Positions 1-12,734 of a stretch of 64,000 nt of DNA are shown piece by piece; within the stretch, counting starts at the first letter, position 1; each line of letters starts with the position of its first letter. Made by a program: the position numbers and the translations under genes. The notes beneath the pieces are model-generated. The model worked only from the letters and a program-made list of their open reading frames with translations, made no database searches and was not told where the DNA came from. The stretch comes from Hirudinaria manillensis (taxonomy: Eukaryota; Annelida; Clitellata; Hirudinida; Hirudinidae): contig CM067535.1 of assembly GCA_034509925.1 (NCBI GenBank), positions 8,053,201-8,117,200 on the forward strand, written 5' to 3'.

Positions 1-48
1 TCAAACAATTCTAAACAATTCTTTTCCAAACCATCCAACCTCCACCAG

Positions 49-1837
49 AATGCCCACGAATTCAGCATGCTCCCCGTGAGACACAACGAAGATCAGTTGA
101 ACGAAGAACTTTCAAGAAAGCTTCCCATCAAAGTGGATGCCCACACCTACGACAGGTCGAGCACCAAGACACACCTGCTTTTCCAGGCGCACTTCTCCAG
201 GTGTCCCCTGCCGATCGCAGACTACTTCACGGACACCAAGTCCGTCATGGATCAGGCGATTAGGGTCCTCCAGGTTCGTGATGGAAATGCTGTTATTTTT
301 ATATGGCTTCATTGCTTTTTGCTGCAGGCTTGTTAAACAATGTCATAGCTAAGTCTGTGGTCATGGTGGACACTGTTATCAATCATTATCTTATTTATTC
401 GACCTTTTTATATTTATAATTCCAGTTCTACTCGATTAAATTTATTTTTTTTTATTGAAACTTAATTTAAATTTCTTTTAAATTTCAGTCCATGATTGAC
501 TTGAGTGCTGAAGAAGGATGGTTAGTGACCACTCTCCAGGTCATCCAATTGGTTCAGATGGTGGTCCAGGGATTGTGGATCCATCAAAATCCGCTTCTGT
601 GTCTGCCGCACGTCAATGAAAACCTCCTCCGTTGCTTCAAGTGAGTTTCAAAACAAATTGTTTAACTTAATTAATTGTTGATGTTGTTTAACGAACTGCA
701 AATGATTTCAATGGCAATGTCAAGGATATTCATGTGAAGGTTTACTCACCTATTCACAACATTTTCCACCCTCCTACCCATCCATTCATCTGCTTTTGTT
801 TTTTGTTTACAAAATTGTAATAATCATTAATTAATTAATTAAATTTTAATTTAATTTTTGCATCAGGATCGGAGGGGAACAAATAACGTCTTTGCCAGAA
901 TTGATGAATTTGGCAGGAAGAGAATCGCAGTCACTTGAAAACATGCTCAAAGGATCCTTGAACTCTCAACAAATCAATCAGGTATCAGTTTATTTTCAAA
1001 TCATTCTCATCATAGTGACTGTTGAGAAAGCCAATGCTTTGTAGTCCTAGTTGTTGTTGTTGACAACATCATCATCATCATCATCGTGTGTGCCATAACA
1101 AAACAAAAATAAAAATTTTCAGATTGCAGACGTTCTCAAAGCACTGCCCGTCATAAGAACGAGCATGTCCCTCTCCTGTGATTCATCAAACTGCAACACT
1201 GAAGAGGAAGAGCAAAACTCTAAACCATACTTTATTAAACTCGTCCATCAAGGCAAGTGTTTCATTAACTAATTTATTAATAATAATATTAATTAATTAA
1301 TCAACTAACTAATTTTTAAATCATAAAAAAGAGGATTTTTTCACTGAATTATTATTTAATTATGTTAATTTTGCATTTCATTCAGACATGAGTCGAAGGG
1401 TGGCCTGGACCAAAGTCTCTGCTGGAAGAGACTGCACCTTGTCTGTTGAGCTAAACAGGAACAACAGCATGAAGGTTATTCAAAACTACGCATTTTCAAA
1501 ATCAAAATCCATTATTTCCCACAAAACATCTTGAATCTCATGTAGACATTAACGTAAAATTTCAACTCTTGATTTTCAGAAGAAAGACAATTACGTCCAT
1601 CCCACGAAATTCCCGAAGCCGAAGGAGGAAGGATGGATTCTGGTGCTCGGCGAAGCAGAAACGAAGAACGTCTTGGCTCTGAAGAAGATCGGTTTCATCA
1701 GAAACAGGAGCAGAGTTCAGCTGCTGTTCACTTCTCCCGAAAGACCAGGGAGGGTCATTTACACCCTGTACGTCATGAGCGACTCCTACTTGAGTCTTGA
1801 TCAACAGTACGAGATTTTCCTGGAGGTGGACAAATGA
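49..1837 (+). CDS. ASCC3: ASCC3 C-terminal part (Sec63-type helicase cassette end), 5' partial
   Basis: ASCC3 is the Ski2-like 3'-5' DNA/RNA helicase of the ASC-1 complex (alkylation repair, ribosome quality control). Only the final Sec63 homology module is in the window. Exons read as 49-273, 489-640, 867-981, 1123-1252, 1386-1474 and 1580-1837, and all phases join. Family landmarks are LPVRHNEDQLNEEL, the LPIADYFTDTKSVMDQA block, EEGWLVTTLQVIQLVQMVVQG, and the C-terminal FN3-like strand region ending MSDSYLSLDQQYEIFLEVDK. Intron 4 (1253-1385) starts with GC, in the context AAG|GCAAGT, and only this donor keeps the frame matching the family. The stop is TGA at 1835. The upstream helicase cassettes lie outside the left edge. 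Remembered similarity to human ASCC3 is strong; SNRNP200 fits less well. Confidence 0.93.
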
Positions 1838-1897
1838 TTCCTCGTGGCCAGGATTTGGAAGAGTGGTTTTAATTTGGATGATGGGATGTTTAGGGTC

Positions 1898-1903
1898 AAT
1901 AAA
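1898..1903 (+). terminator. Polyadenylation signal of ASCC3
   Basis: A canonical AATAAA lies 61 bases after the ASCC3 stop codon, with no competing signal closer. It is a reasonable 3' end for this transcript. Confidence 0.6.
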
Positions 1904-2843
1904 GTAGTATTATACTCCAAATACGTGTTATTATCATCATCATCATTATTATTATGTTATGCTATTCTGGTGATCAGTCAATATTACTTAACTTTAGTAA
2001 CTAAATCCTGTTCATATTTGATGTATCCACTTAGGTTTTAAAAACTATTCTTAATTGAAGTGTTTTGAGGACACAATAAATTCGGAAGATAATCCTTTTG
2101 TTTTCATTTCCTTTAGGGTCAAGAGGTGCTCTAATACCTCGTTAAATATTTAGACATTAAGTAATTTTCTGTGACGGTGTGTTTATAGTTGAGAATTCAG
2201 CAGGAATTTATAACAAAATGGTTATTTTGCTAAGTGAAGTTGTGAAAAAAAGATGGTAAAATTTTGTAGCTGGAAAGTTATATCTCGCGCACAAACTATA
2301 TCCATAAATTATATGGCTATACAAATCTATTATTCTGAAAAAATCTGAATTGCACTGCAAGGAAAAATCTGATGACTTGATAAGAAGAATTATCATCGAT
2401 GAAAAGTTCATTCATAATGCATCCATTTTTAAACGAGACAACGTATGCAAATTGTAATTAATAAATACGCGTGTATCGGCTGTACCGGAAAGTTGTCTAC
2501 TGAGAAAGAAATTAGTTTCTCGATTTTCTTTTAGAATTCTTGACCTTGGGGTTGTTTTTTGTCTTTGGACTTTGTTTTTGCTTGCTCGGCGTTATTGGAC
2601 TCTTTGTTGTTTTCTTTGCCGAGCGTTTTTTTGCTGTTCTCTCAAATTTCATTTTGATGCCTGCAACGTTTATTTAATAAGTTGTTTTGAATCAGAATAC
2701 ATTTTCGGTAGTTTAGGTTGCGGCTTAGAATCATTTCGAAATATACTTTAGTAAATTAACGAGCTAATTTTAAGCTTTAATGACAATAACTTCAAATCAC
2801 ATGTAACAAAATAAGAAGTTTAGAATCACGTAATGAAATTCTA
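1904..2843. other. Intergenic interval between ASCC3 and the astacin gene
   Basis: This is the 3'-to-3' gap between two convergent genes. It is AT-rich, with only short unsupported open frames and no splice-linked coding segment. I see no RNA gene or element in it. Confidence 0.5.
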
Positions 2844-4996
2844 TTAACTTGTTTCATAAGAAGCTGAAAATCCTTGGAAGTTGGTGGAAGTAAACGACTT
2901 AAAAACCACGAGCAGAGCATTCGTGGTTGATGTGAAATTCTTGTTCTGCTGTTTTCCACAGAATTTTCCCAAAGACTTTGCATCGTCGTATTCTCCATCT
3001 CTGACATCTATGTACTCCTCTTCGCACAATTCATCTTCTCCAATCTTAATAGAATTAATAAATAGCATTAAATGGCAATCCCTCACTAATGTCAACGTTC
3101 GGAATTTTTTTTAGACACATCTGTAATAGGTTTATAAGTTGTTGGTTAATAACGATTACCTCCACGATGTGGAAAGTCAGTTTGATGACAGTTGAATTTG
3201 GACTTCTGATGAGATAGTGACACAGTTTGAGGAAGGGATAAAAATTCGGGAAACCGGGAGATGTGAAGTTTCCAGCCATTCCGTCCAGTGTTTTGAGGGA
3301 AATTGCTGCATTAATTTAGCATTTAAATGTTCTTTTAAGTTTTCGCTCGAATTCGGTTATAATAAATTTAATTAAAATTGATTAAATCGTTTAATACATT
3401 AACTTCGTTACTTCGATATTGAGCTGACAATCCTGGCGTCCATGATCTAGCTCCGGGAGCCAAATTAAAGTTAATAAGCATCCGCGAACCCGTGGATCTA
3501 ATTATTTTCGGCATTTTTATCGAAGCTCCGCATATTTTTTCTGCAGAATAAAATTAATTTAGCCAATTTTCCTTTATGTAATTGCCAAAAAATGTCGGTC
3601 TAACTTAAAATAGGTGAATTAAAATATCCATCTTTAATCTCCAAGTAACTGGTGCAATTCTTGTTTTTCGGAATTCTGGCTCGAGTTATTCTCATCTCGA
3701 CGATGTCGTTAGAACTGGCCAAAATCCTCCATTGACATGATTGTTTTTCAAAAAATTTCTTCGTTTTGTGCTTCGTAACGAGGCCGTCTCCATTGTAATC
3801 CAAACTTCCTGTGCTTTTGGTCAGCGTCTTTCCACATCCTACAAAATAGGATCAAGAGATTCAAATATCGAATCAAGTATGGAAACATAAATAAATAAAT
3901 ATAACCATAATAATAAGGGAAATAGTAAAATAAAGATCACCCAAATCAATTATTGGTTGATATTAGTTAATACTTGACACTTACCAGGACATTTGTAGAG
4001 CTTATTTGTCTGCCTAATGTCCCCTGGACTTAGGATCGAGCGCTGCCCTACTTTGGCGTAAGAATGCTTGTATTTGTCGTTATTATTATTGTTGTTGTTG
4101 TTGTGGTTGATGCTGCTGTAGTTGTGGTTGTTGTTGATGACGCTCATGAACGCCTTACCACCCTTTGCTGGGTAATAAAGTGGGTAGTGCATGATGCTGT
4201 CAAAGTCATATGGCTCCCCCAATGAATCCAAGTCTTTGTACATTTTGAAGTTGTGTTGCAAATCTTTAAAACATTTTGGTCGAGAATTATTATTATTAAG
4301 TGTTTAAATAATTATTAATAAGTATTATTCTACTTTTTATTTATTTCATATTTTAATATTTTAAATTAACATCATGACTTGAGAAATGATCTGAACAAGT
4401 CGGTGAATTCGTGCAAAATTACAAAAAAAAAAACAAAAAACATCATGGAAGCGAACGTTTGTCGATATTTTCAAAGTGGATGCGAACGTATTTGTCCCTG
4501 TCAGGTCTCGACTGTTCGTGATAGAAGCCAATCGTATGGCCAAGTTCGTGCATTATGTTCCCCATTTGACTGCAGTTCGGTGAAATTGAGAAGAATTGGG
4601 ATCCATTCCTCTTATTACCAACGGGAGTGCAACATCTGAAATCGATTGAATCGATTGATCCGCTTTCAGCTGGAGTAAGATGGAGTGGTTTGTCATTTGA
4701 AATGGGCTAAAGTTTCGATGGGTTGAAAGTTCTGATTATTTACCGTGTAAGTCTTAATGCGAATTAATTTAATGTTATTTAAATTAATGTTATTTAAATT
4801 AATTAATGTAATTTATTTAATAAATTTAAATTACATCGCTACATTTAAATTCTATTCTGTAACGTTAAAGATTGCGCTACATCATCCAGCGTTTCGAAAG
4901 AATTATGGAAATAGTATTTCAAGCGGCAGAGAGACATGTTTGGTAGAAGGAAATTCCAAAATAAATAATCTCTCGACATAATATACACGCTACGGA

Positions 4997-5028
<32 letters not shown>

Positions 5029-6680
5029 TAATATGGACAACACTGGCTATAATATAAATATCTATGACGGCAATAACATGCATTTAGTAAATATCAATAA
5101 TAATTCATCATTAATCATTAATCTACAAAATAATATATATTGTAATATTGTTAATTTAATATTATTATTATTACTATTGTAAATATTACTACGTAATAAT
5201 TAGTATTAATAATAAATATAATAATTATGAATTAGTAAATATTATTATTCCAATTTTAACGACAAATTCAGTCAAAAATAAATTAACGGGGAAATAAATA
5301 AATAATATAAGTAAATAAATAAGATGAACAGACAAACAAGGGGATAAAAAGATTCTATTGAGAAAGGGTGGCCTGGAAAAGGTGAAGATTGAAAACATGA
5401 GTTGCGGGTGCAAAAATTATGAGATGTCGAACGATGGAGTTGAAATATTTATGAGACTCTGAAACACGCCAAATCAGATCAGATCATCTGAAATGAAATC
5501 CATTAAAAATAATTTCGAAGTTTTTTAGTTTTATTATTATTTAGTTTTGACTAACGAATAATTTACTTTTTTAAATGCAAATTCTGAATTGAATAGCTTC
5601 TCTGAGTTACCAATCTTGTAAAAGGTTACGAATAGAAACCGTATCTTACGATTTTCAATAAATGCCATTCAATAAGTCGTAAATCATACCTTCTTCACGA
5701 TTTATGTCAGTACATTCGAGATGTCGAATTGGCGAACAAGTTTAAAAGTGAAATCTGATATTAAGGAGGGAACTCATCGATCGAAGTTCAAACTTTTTTA
5801 TATATAATATTCCACCTTGCGATAACCTTAAAACACTTTATAAGTTAATGATAAATTTCTATTCAGCATTTTACTTACGTGTACGTATTTTTTTAGGCGT
5901 GTTCCTACGCCAAAACATCCAGAGCAGCGCAACAAATACTTGAAAGCGAATTTAAAAAGCATGCACTGCCTCTTTTAGAAGTTTTTTTAGACAGTTTCGT
6001 GACAATATAACAATTATCTTGCAAATATTTCTAGTCAATAAAATGTAAAAGAAAAATTAAAATTAAACTCTTTGAAATAAATAATTATTTAGAACTTAAT
6101 TATTAGAAAATAAAGTTAAATTTAATCTTTGAAAATTTAAACTGTATAGCTTTAAACTTGAAACCAACCCGCAATCAGTCCTCGTAAAATGGACGAAGTT
6201 GACCTCCGAAGGTGATTTCTTGACAAAACTCAGACAAGTTGCTTTCTCCCATTCTCTCATGCTCAGTTTCAGAATTGTAACTGAATATTCTGATTTGTAT
6301 CGAATACATTTAAAACGATATATAATGTATTTTTCACAACGAAAAGTTATTATTATAACGAAATATATTCTAAGAATATATATTATATATTATAAAAATA
6401 ATGCATAAATTGAAATACATCTCATACAAAATGTGAGCCAACTAAAAACAAACTCAACTCTGCAAATTAATCATTTCAAAGTCAACTTTTAAAATGATTA
6501 ATTTCTAATTCAGAAAATCGTGAAATTTAAAATCCAACGAATAAAAAAAAAAGATCAATATCAGGTAAGATACCCGGAAGGATGGGGTCAATATCATAGG
6601 GTATGGTGGCATAATCCCACAAGCGATTGGGGTCAGCGAGTGCAGCTCTCTTGTGTCTGAGCGACGGCGATGCATTGTTT
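2844..6680 (-). CDS. Astacin-family metalloprotease with two CUB domains (BMP1/tolloid/SpAN type), 5' end missing
   Basis: A secreted zinc endopeptidase. Exons in transcript order are 6680-6574, 6289-6169, 4635-4457, 4263-3985, 3838-3605, 3540-3412, 3305-3160 and 3044-2844, with all phases consistent. The first exon carries a basic pro-domain junction (LRHKRAA) and the mature start (LWDYATIPYDIDP). The next has the MREWEKATCLSF helix. The third has the zinc site HELGHTIGFYHEQSRPDRD, and the fourth the Met-turn YDFDSIMHYPL. CUB1 starts at CGKTL and contains CQWRI and the LCGA-type half; CUB2 starts at GNFTSPGFPNFYP, contains EEEYIDVRDG and ends SASYETS. The fourth exon has an Asn-rich microsatellite insertion (about 4070-4140) inside the protease C-lobe. 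The signal peptide and pro-peptide exons were not identified upstream of 6680. CUB2 lacks the usual N-terminal Cys pair. Which astacin subfamily it belongs to is uncertain. Confidence 0.88.
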
Positions 6681-6786
6681 CTGTTCAAAACAAATCCAAC
6701 GTGGTACGAAAAATGATTAATTACATTCAAATGCCTTGTTTTTCAGACTGCCATCAGTTTTTCACGTCTGGCATCGGAGGAATTTA

Positions 6787-6822
6787 TGAAGCATTTTATG
6801 AAGCATTTTATGAAGCATTTTC
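6787..6822. repeat. Three tandem 12-bp units
   Basis: A 12-base unit (atgaagcatttt) is repeated about three times just outside the 5'-most astacin exon found. It is in non-coding DNA with no evident role. Confidence 0.6.
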
Positions 6823-7076
6823 AAAAAACTTACTTATATTATATAATACCATATGATAACTTTTATTCTTTTATTTCGAAAAGAAAATGATAGTAAAAGA
6901 AAGGATTATGAAAACTTATTGTTAATAAGTTAATATCAATAAGTAATATCAATATGTGTTAATATTAATAATATTATTATTATTATGTTATATATTTATA
7001 TAATATTTTATGTATATGTATTATTATTTATGAAAATAATAATATTATGATATAATTAATATGGTAATGAATGTGA

Positions 7077-7077
<1 letters not shown>

Positions 7078-7144
<67 letters not shown>
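7078..7144. repeat. ATT trinucleotide microsatellite
   Basis: An uninterrupted ATT/TTA array of about 20 units. Confidence 0.9.
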
Positions 7145-9005
7145 GGATGGCTTGCATAATTAATTACTGATCATGAAAAGCCAGATGTTCAAAACCAACC
7201 TTAACGAGGAAGGCAGAACTGATTCTTCATTTTTCTGTTTCTGAATTCCTTTGTTTTCAATTAAAACTTTACTCGGCACGATTAATAAATTATATTAACA
7301 CAGCAATATAATAATTAATAATAATTATAGTAATTATAATAATAATAATTAATAATAATTATAGTAATTATTATAATATAATTATTAATAATTATAGTAA
7401 TTATTATAATAATAATTATTATTAATAATAATTATAGTAATTATTATATTCCTAAATCGAGACTGAAACTCCAAATGACATGTCCAAACTTTCATTTATG
7501 TAGTTTATACATGCATAATAGTATGTTTGTTTACGAATTTAATACTAATTTGAATGAAGTCGCTCTTCAAAGTTTTGTCTCTGCTCAAATTAGAGTCGGA
7601 TTATTTAATTATGCAATTAGCGCCTTTCATGATTTTACTTTTTGAACGAACGTCAACAAATATCTCCTGCCCTCCGAAATAAAAACATTGAATTTCACTA
7701 CAAAATACTTTTTTTTCAAGACGACGTTGGAATAAATTTAAAGTGATGGAGGAATTTTGACGAATGAATGAGTTGGGATTTTTTGAGTTTTTTTTTTTAC
7801 TAATCATTAATTAACATATTTATTATTCAACATTAACGTGACAAATGGAATTGAATAAATAATAAATTAATTAATTAATTAATTAATTAAATTATATACA
7901 AATGTAGCGTGTTGCTAAATAAATTTCAATCAGTCGTATTTAAATTGATGGCTGAGGTCTAAAATGGCTGGGAAGAAATTCTTCGGCAACATTTATACTT
8001 TGGTCATAAACAATTCTTTCTCTTCGCCACACGCTGGGATCATTTTTTGGAAATGGAATGCTAAGGTTGTATCCCTTTCTCATTTCGTTCATTTGTTTGC
8101 GATTTATTTGTATCAATTTTTCATTGAATCGTATGCGTAATATTACAGCGATTATAATTTTAAAATTATGACTTTCTTCTTAGACATATTTTAACTCTCA
8201 AAGTCTCAATTTGCTGAAAAAACAAAACAAAAAAGAACATGCAAAAAAGGACTAGCAAGAAAAGCGAGTGCAAACATCTCAAAGCCAAATAGTTTTGTAT
8301 TGTATACGCACATTTATTCGCTTCAATAGGCATCAACAACTGGAACATGACGTACCAAAACTGAATCCAACGTACAAATGCAAGAGCAGATTGACAACCA
8401 GAAATCCCGCAAGCACTTTCATTTCCTCTTTTAATGGCAATCACGATGGCTGACGGTGCTTTATAAATACTTCGTCAGTGCATGGATCCAACAACTTTTT
8501 GGTTTTGAGGAGGAGGATGGCATAATATTTTTAAGACAATCGATCGTAATGTAATTAGATGTTGACGATCGAAAGTTTCTATTTCATTCCCTTCAGTCAG
8601 TTTGCATTGAAATAATCTTTTGCATTGAAAACATTGTGAGGGTACAAAACAGACGATGGTAACATCACGTTTGTCCCACATTGACACCGCTATCATTGTT
8701 CAGCTGAGAAATGCTTTGACAATAAACTTCCGATGTAATAAATTATCGGCCAGTGAAGAAAGTCTTTATTCACAAGTACGTGGATTCTCAGAAGCGAATC
8801 CACTTGATAACTTCCGTTAATTGAACCTTCGAGTATTCACTGATTAACGAGGCCATTCATCCATCCGATTGGGAAAACTCCCTCAGAGCGGTGTGACCTA
8901 TAGTCTCTCGCAGTTTTTAACTTAATGCTTGTCGTTTCCCTATACATTTCTATACTTATTTTCATTGGAAATCGTAAATTAAAGAGTTTTTTAAACACAT
9001 GTTTA

Positions 9006-9170
9006 GTCGGAGGATGCTTTGGATCATGGGTGAGGAAGAAACGGTTCAAATGGTATGAATCACAAACTGATTCATTCGATGATTGGTTTCCAATATTCAT
9101 GGAATTACAATCAGATCTTCAAAATCAGATGCGGTGGATGCAAGCGAAGCAACAAATTAGAAAAACTTGA
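9006..9170 (+). pseudogene. Possible terminal exon or decayed exon copy with DDWFP motif
   Basis: An open segment after a possible acceptor (tttag at 9001-9006) ends at TGA 9168-9170, and AATAAA follows almost immediately at about 9174. The translation is hydrophilic, with KRFKWYESQ and SFDDWFP, then a Gln-rich helix-like end. The DDWFP motif resembles FDEWFP in the first Tudor/MBT exon of the next gene (9968-10127), so it could be a decayed partial duplicate. It could equally be a terminal exon of an unseen gene, or chance. No start codon or upstream exon was linked. Confidence 0.2.
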
Positions 9171-9718
9171 TACAATAAATCATTTATTATTCTGCGACCG
9201 GTGAACTAAGTTGCTAAGTTTTCTTTAAACAAAAAGCGAAACCACAAAGCCCTGTTAGTAACTGTTTCTGGCGTGAGAATCAAAGCGACGAAATCCTAAC
9301 TCTTCCATAAATATATGAAATTAATATTCAGCTCCAAAAATAATTCAAATGCATGATATCACCAGATCTTTGAATGTTTAAATCATCTTTGTTCCATTAG
9401 CATCACTCCTTTCAAAATTCGTTTTTGTTAGGTTCTGGGGAGGCAGATGGCCCTCCGTTACTAAAAGAGGCCTCAGCTAAAGCAGTTCAGTTTTCTAACT
9501 TTTGAAAAAAATGGTTTTTGAAACAGTACTTTTCTATTAAAAGTAAATCAATTATGAAATTATCTCATGTTTCACTTTTAAACATTTGCTCTCGAATAGT
9601 TCTGCTTTGTTGTGCTTTCAATTTGGATTCCGTATCCAGGTTTTGGGTAAAAGCGGATTCTGGCACCACTTATTCAATAGTAGACGGACTTTATAAATCG
9701 TATGTGTAACAGTCAATT

Positions 9719-12700
9719 ATGGACTATTTGCGCTGGAAAGTCGGAGACAGAGTTGAAGCCAAAGATTTCATGAATGTTTGGTGGGTTTGTACTCTGCTAT
9801 TTCATTTCCATTTAATGTAATTTTTGGAAGATAGTTGCCAGAAAAGTATTAATTTCAATTAAGGAACATTTGTGGTGTAATGAGGTTGATTTGATTTGGT
9901 GTGTCGTATTGGAACTGATTTTAAAAGGACTTGCAAGAATAACCTACTACGAAACTTAAACTTGAAGGTACCCTTCCAAAGTGGTTGCCTATGATGACAA
10001 AGAAGATGCAATTTTGGTGCATTTTGAGGGATGGAATCAAAGATTTGATGAGTGGTTTCCATCAAATAGTGATAAACTTCGCCCTTTACGTAAATCCTTC
10101 AGAGAAAGTTTAAAATCATCAACTCAGGTATTTTCTTGTTTTAAATTATTTCATTTCAAATATGTTATAAAATTATTGGAAACATTTTACTGTAAAAATA
10201 TTCTCTATAAAATTGTGATAAAAAATCTTTTATCACAATAGCTTCTTAAAGTGGGTCAGCATGTATCAGCCCCCTGGAAAGATGGAGAAAGTTACCCTGG
10301 AAGAATTAAGAATGTCAATTTTAAACGTCAGTTTCTTTAAATCAGTCTATTAAAATGAAAAAGGTTTAGTAATGAACACTTAAATTGCTCAGAATTGCAT
10401 TAAAATCAACAGAAAGAAAATATGAAGTTTCCTTTCTTGACGGAGCTACGAGACACGTGTCATTCAAGAACGTCCGAGTCATGACGGACGAAGAAATTAA
10501 GGAGGTGATCGTTTTCTCCTCAAATTTTAATTAAATTCTTCATTAATATTTTTCTTGGAATATTTAATAATTAACCCCTTAATTAATAAATAAATTAATC
10601 CCATTTTTTTCTAAAGCTGAACTACAACCTTGGAACTTCAGATATTATGTCCATCTCAACAGACTCAAACAGTATTCAAGATGGTTAATTTACTAAGTTT
10701 ATGTGATAATATATAGTAAATTAGTTATTATGTGGTAAATTAGTTTTAATGATTTAATAAACAGTATGTATTGGCTATTGGAAAGGAATGTTTATTGAAA
10801 GTGTTGCTCTCAAATATTTTCACAATTGTGATTTTAAAAGCTTTTATAATTTCAGAGTTCGATGCTGGAACATATTTTAAGCTAATATTTTATTTTGTCA
10901 CTGGCTAGAATGTGTTTTCTGGGCACCGACACAGTTCAGATTTAATTTCTATTTTAATAAAACTCCATTAATAAACTAATTATTTTTAATTTTCAGGTGA
11001 AATGCTTGGATGGTTGGACAAGCATTCCAATAACTTTGACAGAAGTAATCCAATTATCTCAGAACTAACAATCAAAGCTCCTCAGCTGCACACCACGAGT
11101 ACTCGTTAATATTAAGTTGTCATTAATATTAACATTATAATTAATATTATATATATTTATTTATATTGATGAGGATTATATTTTGTCAGGCTCGATTGAA
11201 TCCTCTGCATTGGTTGATAGGCTCGATGATAAAGTTCAATCGTGTCCTTCTTCAAATTTTTGTTTAATTTGTGGCAAAGATGTATCTCAAAATAAGGTAT
11301 TGCAATGGGGTCCTGTTTTTGTTTTGTATTTAAAACATGTTTGAGTCTGTTGTTGTTGTTGTTGTTGTTGCGATTATCATTGTTTTTGTTCATTATCGAT
11401 AAACCATTTGCTTTTGTATTGACTTCTGAATTGTTTGCAATTGTTTGTTTCTGTCTTGAATGCATTGTGAATTGATGCCCCTGTTTGTTTGGTCAAACAT
11501 GATAATTATTTCAGAAGTAATTGTATTATTATTATTATTACACTGTGCAACATTTCTGACAGAATCAACAAAATCCAACAGAGCCACAGGTTCATCAGTC
11601 TGGAGTTCTTCCATGTTTTAACAATGGTCAGTAATTTCAATCAAAACATTTCATTTTAATATTGAATTGAATTGAAAAAAAAAAAATCAAATAAAAATAT
11701 TGAAAATTATTATTTCTTGGTTGAGAACATCAGTTAACAAAATTGTTTTCTGGTATTTGTTTCAACAAAGAAACTTTATCAGTTTTAACAGATGATATCA
11801 GTTATAATATTACTTTTAATTTTTAAAAACTCAGAAATTTCATTTAAAGTTTATCAAATACACAACTTATTATCCATAATAATAATTATTAATTTCGCAT
11901 AATAATTTTGTAAAATTAAATTTTAATAATTTAATTTAATCATAATTGAGCGAGCTAACGAGTGATCGATGCATTGTGTTGAGCAATTTTTGTTTTGTTT
12001 TTTTTCAAATTTAATAAAGAAAACATTCTTTTATTGTCACTTCAGAACACCTCTTGACTCCAAAATGGCTTCAATTCATGAATTCATTGAACAGCTTACA
12101 GAAAATGCTCAAGAACAACGAACAGAAAGTGAAACTTGTCAAAAAGTAGTCTCTTTTTTTTCTCCCCCCTGTTTTCCGAATTTTCATTTTAAACCGTAAA
12201 ATGTTTCAAATAATTTTGCAATTCCTTTTATTTAGGAAAATATTTAATTTAATTTTTTAATGACTCAAATACAGTAATTCAAAACCAATTTTAACTTTTG
12301 TAGCAAGCTCGGTGATGAGGGAGGACAGGCTGATGTATGGTTCACTTTCAAGAATTTCGTATAAATAAATAAATTAATTAATCCACTTATGATAAAAATA
12401 AATTAATCAATTAATTAATTAAAAAATAAATCAATCAATTAATTAAAAATAAATTGATCAATTAATTAATTAAAAATAAATAAATTAATTTAAAAAATTA
12501 ACCAATTAATTTATTTATTATCTAATATTTACAGGTCCACTTTGACTGCAAAATCATCAAAAATGACCAAAAATTTATGGAAGACACAATAAATAAGATT
12601 GAGAAACTTGTAGATGGTGGGTGCACATGGTCTGACCATGTCTATGTTACAATGAGAAAGAATAACACTTAGTGCAGATGCACGTAATTTGTGTTACAGA

Positions 12701-12734
12701 TTTAGCAGAAACCTCTGGAGAGTCTGATCAATAG
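9719..12734 (+). CDS. PHF20-like Tudor/MBT-repeat protein (330 aa)
   Basis: A probable nuclear reader of methylated histones or p53, related to the N-terminus of PHF20/PHF20L1, which work with the MOF/NSL acetyltransferase complex. There are twelve exons: 9719-9780, 9968-10127, 10242-10326, 10413-10504, 10617-10683, 10997-11104, 11190-11296, 11563-11626, 12046-12145, 12304-12334, 12535-12616 and 12700-12734. Every phase joins, giving 330 residues. Residues 1-70 are Tudor/MBT 1 (KVGDRVEAKDFMNVWYPSKV, FEGWNQRFDEWFP). Residues 75-135 are Tudor 2 (VGQHVSAPWKDGESYPGRI, VSFLDGATRHV). The tail has one CLICGK Cys pair and a Lys-rich helix. No AT-hook or PHD finger is visible, so it is much shorter than vertebrate PHF20. 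ATG 9719 follows a possible acceptor (taacag), so a 5' UTR intron is likely. Confidence 0.8.

Larger units (their letters stand above)
6681..9718. other. Long interval with little support for genes
   Basis: This lies between the divergent astacin and PHF20-like genes and should contain the missing 5' exons of the astacin gene. It holds an ATT array at about 7078-7144, palindromic AT-rich repeats (7310-7450, recurring 'aattatagtaattat') and an ATTA run near 7866. One open segment at about 9006-9170 is described separately. No tRNA or other RNA gene is evident. Confidence 0.5.
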
